From IMG/VR virus record IMGVR_UViG_3300024518_000009, positions 1 to 43,287 of that record: DNA of 43,287 nt. One strand, 5' to 3'. This stretch comes from a virus. Position numbers and translations under genes: made by a program. The notes beneath the pieces were generated by a model. It saw only the letters and a program-made list of their open reading frames with translations. It searched no databases and was not told the origin of the DNA. This document shows, one piece after another, positions 27,659 to 34,519 of the stretch (position 1 is the first letter of the stretch; every line of letters begins with the position of its first letter).

Positions 27659-27718
27659 ACATTAATAACCAGACCATTTGACCTGACAGCTAGCTTGCTG
27701 TACTCTTGTTATTAATGT
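27659..27718 (+). repeat. Nested inverted repeat upstream of tRNA-like gene
   Basis: An 11-bp perfect inverted repeat (ACATTAATAAC at 27659-27669, GTTATTAATGT at 27708-27718) encloses a 5-bp stem (ACAGC/GCTGT, 27686-27701). It ends two bases before the tRNA-like gene. It may be an RNA hairpin marking the tRNA 5' side for processing, or a transcription pause site. It has no T-run, so it is not a classic terminator. The rest of 27541-27658 contains only an ACGGCCGT palindrome and a weak 36-codon ORF. Confidence 0.6.
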
Positions 27719-27720
27719 TT

Positions 27721-27798
27721 GGCCTGTGGGACTGCTTGGTGTGGTCGCTTGATTGTCTATCAGGAAACAGGTGGGTTCGAATCCCACACAGGCCGCCA
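27721..27798 (+). tRNA. tRNA-Asp (anticodon GUC), unusual conserved positions
   Basis: A cloverleaf folds from 7-bp acceptor arms GGCCTGT/ACAGGCC. The D stem is GACT/GGTC with GG in the loop. The anticodon stem CTTGA/TCAGG holds loop TTGTCTA (U33 present, anticodon GUC). A 6-base variable region follows, then T stem GTGGG/CCCAC with loop TTCGAAT. The discriminator is G, as expected for Asp, and CCA is encoded. The gene departs from consensus: position 8 is G not U, position 14 is G not A, and position 37 is U not a purine. It may be a diverged or tRNA-like molecule. A T-run follows the CCA. Confidence 0.8.
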
Positions 27799-27817
27799 TT
27801 TTTTATATTGAGGCGAC

Positions 27818-28066
27818 ATGAAGAACGACATAACAAATTGTGTACTACAGAGCAACGGGAAGTATGAGCCAGAACACTGGTATCATGTCCTTATCCAGAA
27901 GAAAGTTGGCCATTACGTCTCATTCGATGTTAATAACTTCAACGTAGGGTCTATCTCCATTGACGATCTTGACGGTTACAAGATTGTCCCCTATTCTAAA
28001 ATTTACGGCTCCAAAGAAGCTTATGAAGAAGACCTGTTTGACGGCAAAGAGAGGTGGCTACAGTGA
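27818..28066 (+). CDS. Small hypothetical protein after tRNA
   Basis: An 82-residue protein with GAGGCGAC before ATG 27818. It is rich in aromatic residues and predicted mixed alpha/beta. The stop overlaps a GTG start of the next gene (GTGA), supporting a two-gene unit at the right end of the late transcript. No family recognised. Confidence 0.65.
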   Translation: MKNDITNCVLQSNGKYEPEHWYHVLIQKKVGHYVSFDVNNFNVGSISIDDLDGYKIVPYSKIYGSKEAYEEDLFDGKERWLQ

Positions 28067-28275
28067 TTGAAAAGACAACATATTTTCAAGGTGGGGTATT
28101 TGACCCTAGCATTGGAGGATACAGGATGTCATACGAGCGCGTGTTTACAGAACTAATTCCCTCTAAGCACGAAGAAATTGACCTGTCCAGCGACGATGCT
28201 TGTCTAGTTCTAGAGGAATCAGTATCGGATTGCCTTGTAAAATCATGGTGCAGCCGAGTTGAGGCCGCTTCTTAA
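28063..28275 (+). CDS. Small protein overlapping the phosphoesterase gene tail-to-tail
   Basis: A 70-residue ORF from GTG 28063 with a GAGGTGG site, coupled to the upstream gene by GTGA. Its last 113 bases run antisense through the end of the leftward phosphoesterase gene, so the C-terminal half may be shaped by that gene. The first 33 residues lie in unshared sequence. Real translation is plausible but unproven. Confidence 0.45.
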   Translation: MIEKTTYFQGGVFDPSIGGYRMSYERVFTELIPSKHEEIDLSSDDACLVLEESVSDCLVKSWCSRVEAAS

Positions 28276-28915
28276 ATGTCTTATTGTAGAACATAGCTAA
28301 GGCTTTATCGTCCACTAAACAGCCGCCTTGGACAGCCCACATAGGCTTATCGTAACCGCCCCACCATCTAGATATTCCGAACTTCTCATGGTAATGGCCC
28401 TCAACGGTACACATTCCCACTTCTTTAGCGAGTCCACCGATAGCACCAGACTTCCCATGGCAAAATAATACACGCCGCCCGTCACTCATCCTGACTACGA
28501 GTTCGGCGTGATAGCTCCATCCTGGAACTTTAAGTATCTCTATGTTAGTTCTTAATGCTTGGTGTGGCAACCCTGCATCGTGTCCTTTACGGGCTACGAG
28601 CGAGCCATGGTTACTATCCATGACGTGATACTTGTACGGGTTAAAGAATTGGTAATACTTCTGGTTCTTCTCTATCGCTAGTTCCAGCTCAGAGCTGCTA
28701 GAATGGCCTATATTAGGGTTCTTGTTGTGGTAAGACCAGCAATGCCCATCTATCTCGTCCCCGCTGTCTATGACCAAGTCAGGGCCGTAGTGTTGAGCCA
28801 CTGCCTGTATGAAGTAGAACGCATCGGGATGCGAAAAAGGCTCATGTCTGTCGGGGATATTCAGGACTCTGTCATAAGTCCCATCAAGGATTCCATTTTC
28901 TAAGTCGCTATTCAT
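28163..28915 (-). CDS. Calcineurin-like metallophosphoesterase
   Basis: A 250-residue dimetal phosphoesterase. The family motifs appear in order: D22-R-H24, G52-D-E-I-D56, N102-H103, H153 (FCHGKSG) and G173-H-Y-H176. The N-terminal hydrophobic strand typical of the fold (RVLNIPDRHEPF) is present. Related phage enzymes act on nucleotides or nucleic-acid phosphate esters, but the substrate cannot be told here. No Shine-Dalgarno site is evident before ATG. A leftward terminator lies just upstream, so expression needs read-through or an unseen promoter. Its end overlaps a rightward ORF. Confidence 0.85.
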   Translation of the reverse strand: MNSDLENGILDGTYDRVLNIPDRHEPFSHPDAFYFIQAVAQHYGPDLVIDSGDEIDGHCWSYHNKNPNIGHSSSSELELAIEKNQKYYQFFNPYKYHVMDSNHGSLVARKGHDAGLPHQALRTNIEILKVPGWSYHAELVVRMSDGRRVLFCHGKSGAIGGLAKEVGMCTVEGHYHEKFGISRWWGGYDKPMWAVQGGCLVDDKALAMFYNKTFKKRPQLGCTMILQGNPILIPLELDKHRRWTGQFLRA

Positions 28916-28940
28916 AAACTTAGTGTGACACAGGTCTAGA

Positions 28941-28985
28941 TAAAAAGCAAGCTAGCGTTAACATGGGGCGTAATACTAGCTTGCT
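28941..28985 (-). terminator. Leftward rho-independent terminator
   Basis: Read on the minus strand, AGCAAGCTAG pairs perfectly with CTAGCTTGCT (10 bp; 28976-28985 with 28946-28955). After one mismatch a further 4-bp stem follows, then a 10-base loop, and a TTTTT run comes after the hairpin. It lies 26 bases beyond the last lysis-type gene and separates it from the phosphoesterase gene. Confidence 0.8.
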
Positions 28986-29010
28986 CATATAATAGCGATG
29001 AGAGCGACAA

Positions 29011-29331
29011 CTATTTTGTAGCACTTCTCCTACATATAATCAAGTCTTTTCGCAAATCGGCACAATAGTTCAAGAGTGCTTGAAAGTCTGTAGCTTTCGT
29101 GCATACGTCACCTTTAAACAACTGCCGGAAATACTTCCTGTCCTTCTCTAGCAATCTCTTATCATTACATGCAAGCTCACCTGGCTGGAATCCTGATGCC
29201 ATGCATAGTTCTGACTTAGGTGGTGGGTGCTTCCTACATCCACTTATTATCAACAAGGTCATTAAGATCAGAAACAATGCCAAGCATTTCGTCGCGGTCT
29301 TTGGTAAGTGCGAATCGGTGTGTGAGGACAT
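29011..29331 (-). CDS. Lipoprotein, probable outer-membrane spanin-like
   Basis: A 106-residue protein with a signal peptide and lipobox (ISGC, lipid-bearing Cys32). A strong AAGGAG site 7 bases before ATG 29331 fixes the start inside the preceding gene, giving a 98-base overlap in another frame. After the anchor comes a short Pro-rich stretch (HPPPK), then Cys residues and a charged helical region. A lipoprotein gene overlapped by its upstream neighbour next to a holin candidate is the layout of spanin pairs, which fuse inner and outer membranes at lysis. The spanin assignment is inferred. Confidence 0.65.
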   Translation of the reverse strand: MSSHTDSHLPKTATKCLALFLILMTLLIISGCRKHPPPKSELCMASGFQPGELACNDKRLLEKDRKYFRQLFKGDVCTKATDFQALLNYCADLRKDLIICRRSATK

Positions 29332-29467
29332 TCACTTTCTCCTTAATTTCTTGGAACTGCTGCTCCGTCTTGTTGTTGGCCATTGTCTTAATCTCTGCTC
29401 TAACTCCCTCTATGGCTTGCACCAGTAGAGGAAGGGCCTTGAGAGCAGCGACAATCGTCGCAACCAT
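29234..29467 (-). CDS. Small helical protein in lysis cluster
   Basis: A 77-residue protein starting in a TAATG overlap with the holin-like gene. Residues 1-22 are moderately hydrophobic and amphipathic (VAALKALPLLVQAIEGV). The remainder is a charged helix with coiled-coil pattern. It could be the inner-membrane partner of the overlapping lipoprotein, though the N-terminal segment is weak for a membrane span. No clear Shine-Dalgarno; probably translated by coupling. Confidence 0.6.
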   Translation of the reverse strand: MVATIVAALKALPLLVQAIEGVRAEIKTMANNKTEQQFQEIKEKVNVLTHRFALTKDRDEMLGIVSDLNDLVDNKWM

Positions 29468-29658
29468 TATTCAGTAAGGGTCACTTTGTCTTTAGTAACC
29501 ATGCGAAGGACAACCGTTAGCGCCCCCCATAAGATACCCACTGTCGCTGTGTGTTCCGACACAAAAGCCTGGGCAGAATCTGACATGATCGGCAGCAATG
29601 CTGTGATGACACCAAAGTAAAACGTCTTAGATAAATAAAGCTTTTTCTTATTGAACAT
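29467..29658 (-). CDS. Holin-like small membrane protein
   Basis: A 63-residue protein with a very good GGAGGT site before ATG 29658. A basic N-terminus (KKKLYLSK) precedes two hydrophobic segments (about residues 11-25 and 38-52), ending in a charged tail (TKDKV). The pattern SKTFxFGVxTALLP...GILWGALTVVLRxVTKDK is that of a group of small phage holins, which permit endolysin release. It overlaps the upstream gene by 11 bases. Confidence 0.72.
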   Translation of the reverse strand: MFNKKKLYLSKTFYFGVITALLPIMSDSAQAFVSEHTATVGILWGALTVVLRMVTKDKVTLTE

Positions 29659-29998
29659 TTTCTACCTCCACGATAGGTCCAAGGTTAACAATATCTTGTG
29701 CGGTAACAAAAGCAATGATCTCACCAGCAGGAATTGGTTTAAATTCAAATTCCTTATCCATTGCCGCAAGCTCGTCCTTCTCTTCTGGCGACTCTAGGCC
29801 AGACATTGAGTCTGCAACCACTTTACCCCAGTCTGTTAACTGAGCCTTTAGTGACACTAGACCCAGCTTGTTGGCAGGACTTAGTTCTTTGACGAACATT
29901 AATGTGTTCAATGATGTGGCGAATGATTGGTTGTAAAACATGCTATTCTGCAGCACGATTACTGTCTTCCCTTCTAAGTTTAATACTTCTGCTGTCAT
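29648..29998 (-). CDS. Hypothetical protein upstream of holin
   Basis: A 116-residue protein. ATG 29998 is chosen because AAAGGAGAAAG precedes it and it overlaps the helicase TGA (ATGA); a longer in-frame start at 30022 is less well placed. The N-terminal half is a mixed fold, the middle acidic (ESPEEKDELA), the C-terminus beta-like. No family recognised. Confidence 0.75.
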   Translation of the reverse strand: MTAEVLNLEGKTVIVLQNSMFYNQSFATSLNTLMFVKELSPANKLGLVSLKAQLTDWGKVVADSMSGLESPEEKDELAAMDKEFEFKPIPAGEIIAFVTAQDIVNLGPIVEVENVQ

Positions 29999-31623
29999 GG
30001 CTTTCTCCTTTGTTTTTTCCATGCTAAGTAACTTGTGTATGCCCCACTACGAGGCTGTTTCATTCGTAATACATTCCAGTAGGCGTAAGGAACTTCCTCA
30101 AACAATCTTCCTTGATGCTTACCTTCTGGGACAATATCTATCTTAGCAGGTTTCCATCCATTGGCAAGTTTGTGGCCTCGAATTATATTGGAAGCCTCTT
30201 GTTTGCTGATGCCCTTAGTTGGCAGGTTGTTGTTCTTAAGGTAGCCCCACTGTCCTGGCGTCATCTCTGTGTTCTGCCCCTTCTTGCCTACACTCATAGG
30301 CGGTCTGGCCACAAAGACATCCAGTAGTTCTGGTGGAAATTCTTTCTTTAAGATCGCTTCTGATATTCCAGCCATTCCACGCTTGGCCACGTCCTTGGCG
30401 AGGTCAACGACTCCCTGCGTCCACTCAAACCGCTCAGCTGACATTTGTTCTTTAAGGTATTCGATCTCGTCACTGTAGTCGTCATAAGATTTTGCACCAG
30501 CCTTAAGAATTTGAGTAGTAATCTTTTCCCAGAAGCCAGGCTTGATGCCTGGGGAGTTTGCACCTGCGTATATTTTGCAGCAATCCTTATCTTCGTCTGG
30601 TCGCAGACCACGCCCCACTCGTTGTAGATAGGTCGTAATGGAACCGACTTTATACGGCATAAAGATCGCTCTAATGTTTGGTGAGTCGAATCCTGCTGTG
30701 AGTACATCCACTGTTGTAAGGATTTCCGCTCCCTCCACATGGCCACTTGTATATTTTTCGAGAACTTCATCTCTTGCGTCTCCTGTTAGTTTTGACGTTA
30801 CGGCACTGGACTTTATCCCTGCCTGGATTAATACGTTTCTTAATAGCTCTGCTTCCTCGATCGACTTCATGTAGACAACAGCCTTCTCGCCGCTGTGATT
30901 CGTCTTGTAGACGTTGATGATCGAAGCGAATAGCGAAGCCTGGTCATGGACATCAAAGTCCACTAGGCGTAAATCTGGAGGCACTAGATGCCCTAGATCA
31001 ATCAGCTCCTGCATTGATATGGTGTAGATAACCTGGTCAAACATATCAGTCATCAGCTTATTCTCCCTGAATGGAGTAGCTGTGAAGCAGATCGTCTGCA
31101 CGTTAGGAAAATAACCAAGGATATCCTGGTATGATTTGGCCCCCAGGAAGTGGCCCTCGTCAATGATGATGATCTTGACGTTAAGTCGCTCTCTGTCCAT
31201 AGAGAAGAACGACCCCATGCCTGCCCAATAGTCTAGCTTTGATTCTTCTCGGAAGCTTTGCATGGTAGTGATGACGCATCGTGTGTGTCTGTCTGGGTAT
31301 TTATCGGCTTGTAAAATTCCTGCGTCGATGTCCCAGTCTTTCTTGAATCGCTTAGTAGTTTGCTGAGTGAGCAGACCAAGGTGTGATATGACGACAACTT
31401 TGGGCAAGGCTTGTACATTCTGTTGCGTCCAAGTCCTTCCGGCTGCGTTAACTTTATTGCGTTCTTGTAACTCTGTTTCGTCAAGATAATCTTTGATAAA
31501 CGCTCCGAAAACCACCGTCTTTCCACTGCCCGTAGGTGCGATGACCCCAGATAACTTGGTCCCACTTTGAATAGCGGATGCGCATGCTTGTGTACAGTCA
31601 TTCTGATACTCCCTCAATTCCAT
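29995..31623 (-). CDS. Superfamily 2 DNA/RNA helicase
   Basis: A 542-residue DExH helicase that should use ATP to unwind or translocate nucleic acid during replication, recombination or repair. Motifs (numbered from ATG 31623): Q/Y region near residue 6, motif I APTGSGKT (29-36), motif II DEGH (155-158), motif III TAT (181-183), motif IV-V region VVYMKS and TVDVLTAGFDSP (304-315), motif VI QRVGRGLRP (334-342). A 190-residue C-terminal extension follows. I prefer ATG 31623, which has a GGGGG site, over ATG 31635. It overlaps the nuclease gene by 26 bases. Resembles UvsW/RadD-like phage helicases by layout. Confidence 0.92.
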   Translation of the reverse strand: MELREYQNDCTQACASAIQSGTKLSGVIAPTGSGKTVVFGAFIKDYLDETELQERNKVNAAGRTWTQQNVQALPKVVVISHLGLLTQQTTKRFKKDWDIDAGILQADKYPDRHTRCVITTMQSFREESKLDYWAGMGSFFSMDRERLNVKIIIIDEGHFLGAKSYQDILGYFPNVQTICFTATPFRENKLMTDMFDQVIYTISMQELIDLGHLVPPDLRLVDFDVHDQASLFASIINVYKTNHSGEKAVVYMKSIEEAELLRNVLIQAGIKSSAVTSKLTGDARDEVLEKYTSGHVEGAEILTTVDVLTAGFDSPNIRAIFMPYKVGSITTYLQRVGRGLRPDEDKDCCKIYAGANSPGIKPGFWEKITTQILKAGAKSYDDYSDEIEYLKEQMSAERFEWTQGVVDLAKDVAKRGMAGISEAILKKEFPPELLDVFVARPPMSVGKKGQNTEMTPGQWGYLKNNNLPTKGISKQEASNIIRGHKLANGWKPAKIDIVPEGKHQGRLFEEVPYAYWNVLRMKQPRSGAYTSYLAWKKQRRKP

Positions 31624-31990
31624 ATAAACCCCCATGTTTGATTAATTCCTTAGCTTCTGCTAAAGATCGTGCTACTCCTGCAATACCGCCCTCGCGAGCA
31701 ATGCGTCTAAGGAAGCTAACCTGAGCCGTAGTTGGCTGACCTCCTTCTCGTTTAACTTCGATACACAGACACCGTCCTTGATAGACACCAATAATGTCGG
31801 CGACTCCCGGTGGTTTAAACTTGCTAGTGACTTTTCTAAACTTGCCTCTGGCTGGGTCATATACACCTGTGTTGTCGTTCTTCCATGCGTAACATCCTGG
31901 CAGGTAATTAAGCCACTCCAGTATAATTGTCTCGATGACTCGCTCTTTAACGGGTCGCCTTTTAATGCCATCTTTCTTCTCCTTAGTCAT
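31598..31990 (-). CDS. VRR-NUC-type nuclease
   Basis: A 130-residue PD-(D/E)XK-superfamily nuclease of the VRR-NUC type. Motif GVADIIGV supplies the Asp, followed by IEVKREGGQPT with the E-x-K catalytic pair and QVSFLRRI helix. These stand-alone phage nucleases often sit beside SF2 helicases, as here, and may resolve branched DNA. Start ATG 31990 overlaps the preceding small gene's TAA (TAATG), which favours it over an upstream GTG (31999). Confidence 0.88.
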   Translation of the reverse strand: MTKEKKDGIKRRPVKERVIETIILEWLNYLPGCYAWKNDNTGVYDPARGKFRKVTSKFKPPGVADIIGVYQGRCLCIEVKREGGQPTTAQVSFLRRIAREGGIAGVARSLAEAKELIKHGGLYGIEGVSE

Positions 31991-32142
31991 TACGGCCACT
32001 CTATTGGGAACTCTGGCCCATCGTCATCACTCTCACATACAGAACACTCACCGCTAGGGTCAAGCTCTGTTCTGCACAATGGGCAATAACTAGACAGGCT
32101 GTTAAACAAAACTGCGTACCACATGGTAGATAGTGTTGCCAT
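31990..32142 (-). CDS. Small zinc-ribbon protein, 50 aa
   Basis: Reads from ATG 32142 with a GAGAGGGGG site, ending in TAA at 31990-31992. It has two Cys pairs, CPLC and CSVC, spaced 10 residues apart, a rubredoxin/zinc-ribbon knuckle layout. A hydrophobic N-terminus and an acidic tail (ESDDDGPEF) surround it. It is coupled to the nuclease gene (TAATG). It may be an adaptor or DNA-binding helper; function inferred only. Confidence 0.75.
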   Translation of the reverse strand: MATLSTMWYAVLFNSLSSYCPLCRTELDPSGECSVCESDDDGPEFPIEWP

Positions 32143-32340
32143 TTATTCCCCCTCTCGCTCTTTCAATGCGACAAGCTGGGAGTGCCAATGGGTAGCTGCT
32201 CTGGATTCTATTTTTAGTTTTTCCTCTAGCCTCTCTATCTTTTCTTGTTGGTGGTTCCAGGCTTCCCTGGAAGTATGCTGTGAATTATAATCGCTAGCCT
32301 CTCCAAATCTATTTGAATACCACTCTTCAAAAGTTTCCAT
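32143..32340 (-). CDS. Small coiled-coil protein
   Basis: A 65-residue protein; residues about 28-63 are Glu/Lys/Leu-rich in heptad pattern. The stop is directly followed by the start of the zinc-ribbon gene; the start overlaps the upstream TAA (TAATG). Function unknown. Confidence 0.7.
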   Translation of the reverse strand: METFEEWYSNRFGEASDYNSQHTSREAWNHQQEKIERLEEKLKIESRAATHWHSQLVALKEREGE

Positions 32341-32510
32341 TAGAACCCCATCGCCTTAAGAAACTTAGCCTTGAATCCTACCTTCGCTCTGTTCTGATGC
32401 CTCGCATCCTTCCAGCTGTAGCGGCAAGCCTCCATTCCTTTGGCGTGTCCTGGCTTCATGCGCATGCTGCGCTTGCGTGACTTCTCTGATTTGTATTGTT
32501 GCTTGCTCAT
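32340..32510 (-). CDS. Small highly basic protein, 56 aa
   Basis: A strong AGGAGG site lies just before ATG 32510. The product is rich in Lys and Arg (charge strongly positive) with several Met, suggesting nucleic-acid binding. TAA overlaps the next ATG. It fills the gap between the NlpC/P60 gene and the coiled-coil gene. No family recognised. Confidence 0.75.
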   Translation of the reverse strand: MSKQQYKSEKSRKRSMRMKPGHAKGMEACRYSWKDARHQNRAKVGFKAKFLKAMGF

Positions 32511-32519
32511 GTCGTCCTC

Positions 32520-32936
32520 CTAGTACGGCAGCCTAGTGATAGCCACTAAGTCTTTTCTATAATTAATAGGTCTGATTCTGACAGAAGCGTTGCGCTTGAT
32601 AGCATCCTCTACTGTCTTAACTCGACTGTCTCCACCGCCAGCTTCAATCATTTGCCATGCGTTGATAGCCACTGCTATGTGAGTAATCTTGTCTGCACTC
32701 TTACCAAAGAAGATAATCTCCCCTCCCTTTACCATGCGTCGGTCTGTTGAAAGCGCGTAAGGGACATCCTGGAGCCTCTCATAAATCTGTTGGCTGGTTA
32801 AATCTTCTCTTGTCTTGAGAAAACCAACACTCTTGAGGCCCTCGCATACTAGCCCTGAACAATCAAGTCCTTCACTAGGATGGTTACCTCCCCACTTATA
32901 GGGTCGGCCGAGAAAGCTTTTTAGATAGTTCACCAT
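32520..32936 (-). CDS. NlpC/P60 peptidoglycan hydrolase (candidate endolysin)
   Basis: A 138-residue cysteine peptidase of the NlpC/P60 fold, which cleaves peptide bonds in cell-wall peptides. Cys26 in LDCSGLVC is the nucleophile, His86 (KITHIAV) the base, and Glu98 the likely third polar residue; YKWGGN precedes the Cys as usual. Start ATG 32936 has AAGGAGA upstream; a longer in-frame start (33077) has no site and would overlap deeply. It lies in the replication operon rather than beside the holin, so it could be an endolysin or an early wall-modifying enzyme. No signal peptide. Confidence 0.88.
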   Translation of the reverse strand: MVNYLKSFLGRPYKWGGNHPSEGLDCSGLVCEGLKSVGFLKTREDLTSQQIYERLQDVPYALSTDRRMVKGGEIIFFGKSADKITHIAVAINAWQMIEAGGGDSRVKTVEDAIKRNASVRIRPINYRKDLVAITRLPY

Positions 32937-33117
32937 TTCTCTTCTCCTTATTTGATTTGTATAACTTGAACACGATCTCAACTTGGACCCAGTTCTTTGT
33001 TTCATGTCTAACCTTGCTATGTCCGTCAAGCTCAAGAGTTTGAAAGATACGATACAAGCTATCAGGTGTGCCGCCATTGAACATCACCGCCCAGGCTGCT
33101 TTAAATCTTTTCCACAT
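32896..33117 (-). CDS. Small basic hypothetical protein
   Basis: A 73-residue protein with AAGGAG before ATG 33117. It overlaps the end of the primase gene (34 bases) and the start of the NlpC/P60 gene (41 bases). An amphipathic, aromatic N-terminus is followed by a Lys-rich C-terminus. Function unknown. Confidence 0.7.
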   Translation of the reverse strand: MWKRFKAAWAVMFNGGTPDSLYRIFQTLELDGHSKVRHETKNWVQVEIVFKLYKSNKEKRNGELSKKLSRPTL

Positions 33118-34091
33118 TCCTCACTCCTTATGAAAGTTTTGATTGATGTCTCATTGAATGGGCAGAGCGTGTCACAGTATTGCCTAAGTAGGTCAGCATC
33201 GCTGCCTGACTTGCATCCTATCCTCGCCTTGCCTGATCTATAAACACAGACAACAACCTTGGTATATTCTCTTACTGTATAGTACCCGAAAAAGTGATGG
33301 GCGGCAAACTTATCCGTCGCCTCGTCCTCAGTTAATCCTGACTGGAAGCAATGACGCGCCATCAAATGTATCAGCTTGTGCCTGTACCCTTCGGGTGGAG
33401 TAGGCATAGTCCATAGCTGCTTAAGGCATGGTGTCATGTCCTCAAACTCGCCGTCCTTTTTCTGTTCTATCTTGCTGTAATCAGGGAGAAGTTCAATGGC
33501 TCTTGCCACTATCTTTTCCCACTGTTCCGTGGTCTGGTATGGACGCGATGGGAACAGGTAATCTCTTGGCTCACTGGCCCAGGATAGAACAAAGTCTAGG
33601 CTCATTGTGTTATTAACTTCGACCTTGTACTTGCCTGACTTCTGGTTCACGGTGCCTGCTGCCCGTAGCATGGCCAGTGATCTGTAGACCTGACGGTCAT
33701 AGTCATAGCTGCCAAACATTTTCTCGGCTATGATCTTGGCTACCTCATGGCAGCGTGGGTGCTTGATGTACAGCGGCACCTTGATGTGAAAGCCTTTGCT
33801 CCCACTGAAATAAACCTGGCTGTCAACACCTAGCTCGCCGCCGATGTCGCTCCATAGTCCCCACGTTTCCTTGTAGGAGTCGTAAAGATTGGGGCTGTCA
33901 ATGTCGAAGTAAAGAGGGCAGCCTATTACGTTACCATCCTGGTCGTAGTCTTGGGTAGTCACATGAACCTCTTCGTCCTGCGGTGTGTGCTTGATTAGAG
34001 TATTGACCTGGCTGTAATTTAACAGCTCGTATCCATGCTCGTAACCACCCTTGTCTATCCATCTTAAATACTTATACATCATCAGCCCCAT
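33084..34091 (-). CDS. Archaeo-eukaryotic-type DNA primase (AEP superfamily)
   Basis: A 335-residue primase that should make primers for replication. The AEP motifs are clear: motif I YFDID (D63, D65), motif II SGSKGFHI (S96 to H102), and motif III near YDRQVYRSLAMLRAAG (about 131-146), followed by KSGKYKVEV as in PrimPol-type enzymes. No zinc-finger or helicase domain is fused; the C-terminal 150 residues are helical. The first Met may be 34091, 34082 or 34079; a GGGGCTG just before the last two is the best site. It lies with SSB, Sak4-like ATPase and exonuclease genes. Confidence 0.88.
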   Translation of the reverse strand: MGLMMYKYLRWIDKGGYEHGYELLNYSQVNTLIKHTPQDEEVHVTTQDYDQDGNVIGCPLYFDIDSPNLYDSYKETWGLWSDIGGELGVDSQVYFSGSKGFHIKVPLYIKHPRCHEVAKIIAEKMFGSYDYDRQVYRSLAMLRAAGTVNQKSGKYKVEVNNTMSLDFVLSWASEPRDYLFPSRPYQTTEQWEKIVARAIELLPDYSKIEQKKDGEFEDMTPCLKQLWTMPTPPEGYRHKLIHLMARHCFQSGLTEDEATDKFAAHHFFGYYTVREYTKVVVCVYRSGKARIGCKSGSDADLLRQYCDTLCPFNETSIKTFIRSEECGKDLKQPGR

Positions 34092-34104
34092 TGATTAATT
34101 GCTA

Positions 34105-34509
34105 CTAGAACGGTACGTCGTCAGCGCTCACTGAACTACCAGGTCCATCAGTTGCTTCGACAAAGTTATAGAAGTTTGTGTACTCCCCTTTGATCTTAGC
34201 TACCGACTTGGCCTTGCGTCCCAGTAAACCAGCTGGCTGGATACCTGCTCGCATTTCTTCTGGTGTATAGAAGGCACCAAGCAATCCTATCCATAGCTTC
34301 TTGGACACAGCGTTGTCGCGGAAGAAGTGAGAGTAGGCTCGGCCATCAAACTCACCGCCGACGATGCCGCACTTGACCTGGATGTAGTCATCCTTCTGGT
34401 CCACTGCCTTGATCAAGAAGGTGTAAGGTTCATTGTTCTTAAAGACAGGGTTACCATCACTGGCCGCTTCTTTAATTTCTGCTTCTGTTGGTTGAAAAAA
34501 GTTCTGCAT
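34105..34509 (-). CDS. Single-stranded DNA-binding protein-like
   Basis: A 134-residue protein with AAGGAGA before ATG 34509. The central part is predicted OB-fold (alternating strands with YTFLIKAVD, IQVKCGIVGGEFDGRAYSH). The C-terminus ends in an acidic-hydrophobic tip DDVPF, the protein-docking tail of SSB proteins. It sits between primase and Sak4-like ATPase genes, the expected partners. It should coat ssDNA during replication and annealing. Confidence 0.8.
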   Translation of the reverse strand: MQNFFQPTEAEIKEAASDGNPVFKNNEPYTFLIKAVDQKDDYIQVKCGIVGGEFDGRAYSHFFRDNAVSKKLWIGLLGAFYTPEEMRAGIQPAGLLGRKAKSVAKIKGEYTNFYNFVEATDGPGSSVSADDVPF

Positions 34510-34519
34510 AGTATTCTCC

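Noticed and set aside
27555-27665. 36-codon plus-strand ORF between the late operon and tRNA
   Set aside because: Only a weak GAG upstream and no recognisable features; it ends inside the inverted repeat.
27721-27798. tRNA gene as a phage attachment site
   Set aside because: No integrase or excisionase-integrase pair was found, and the gene is a full-length structure rather than a 3' fragment.
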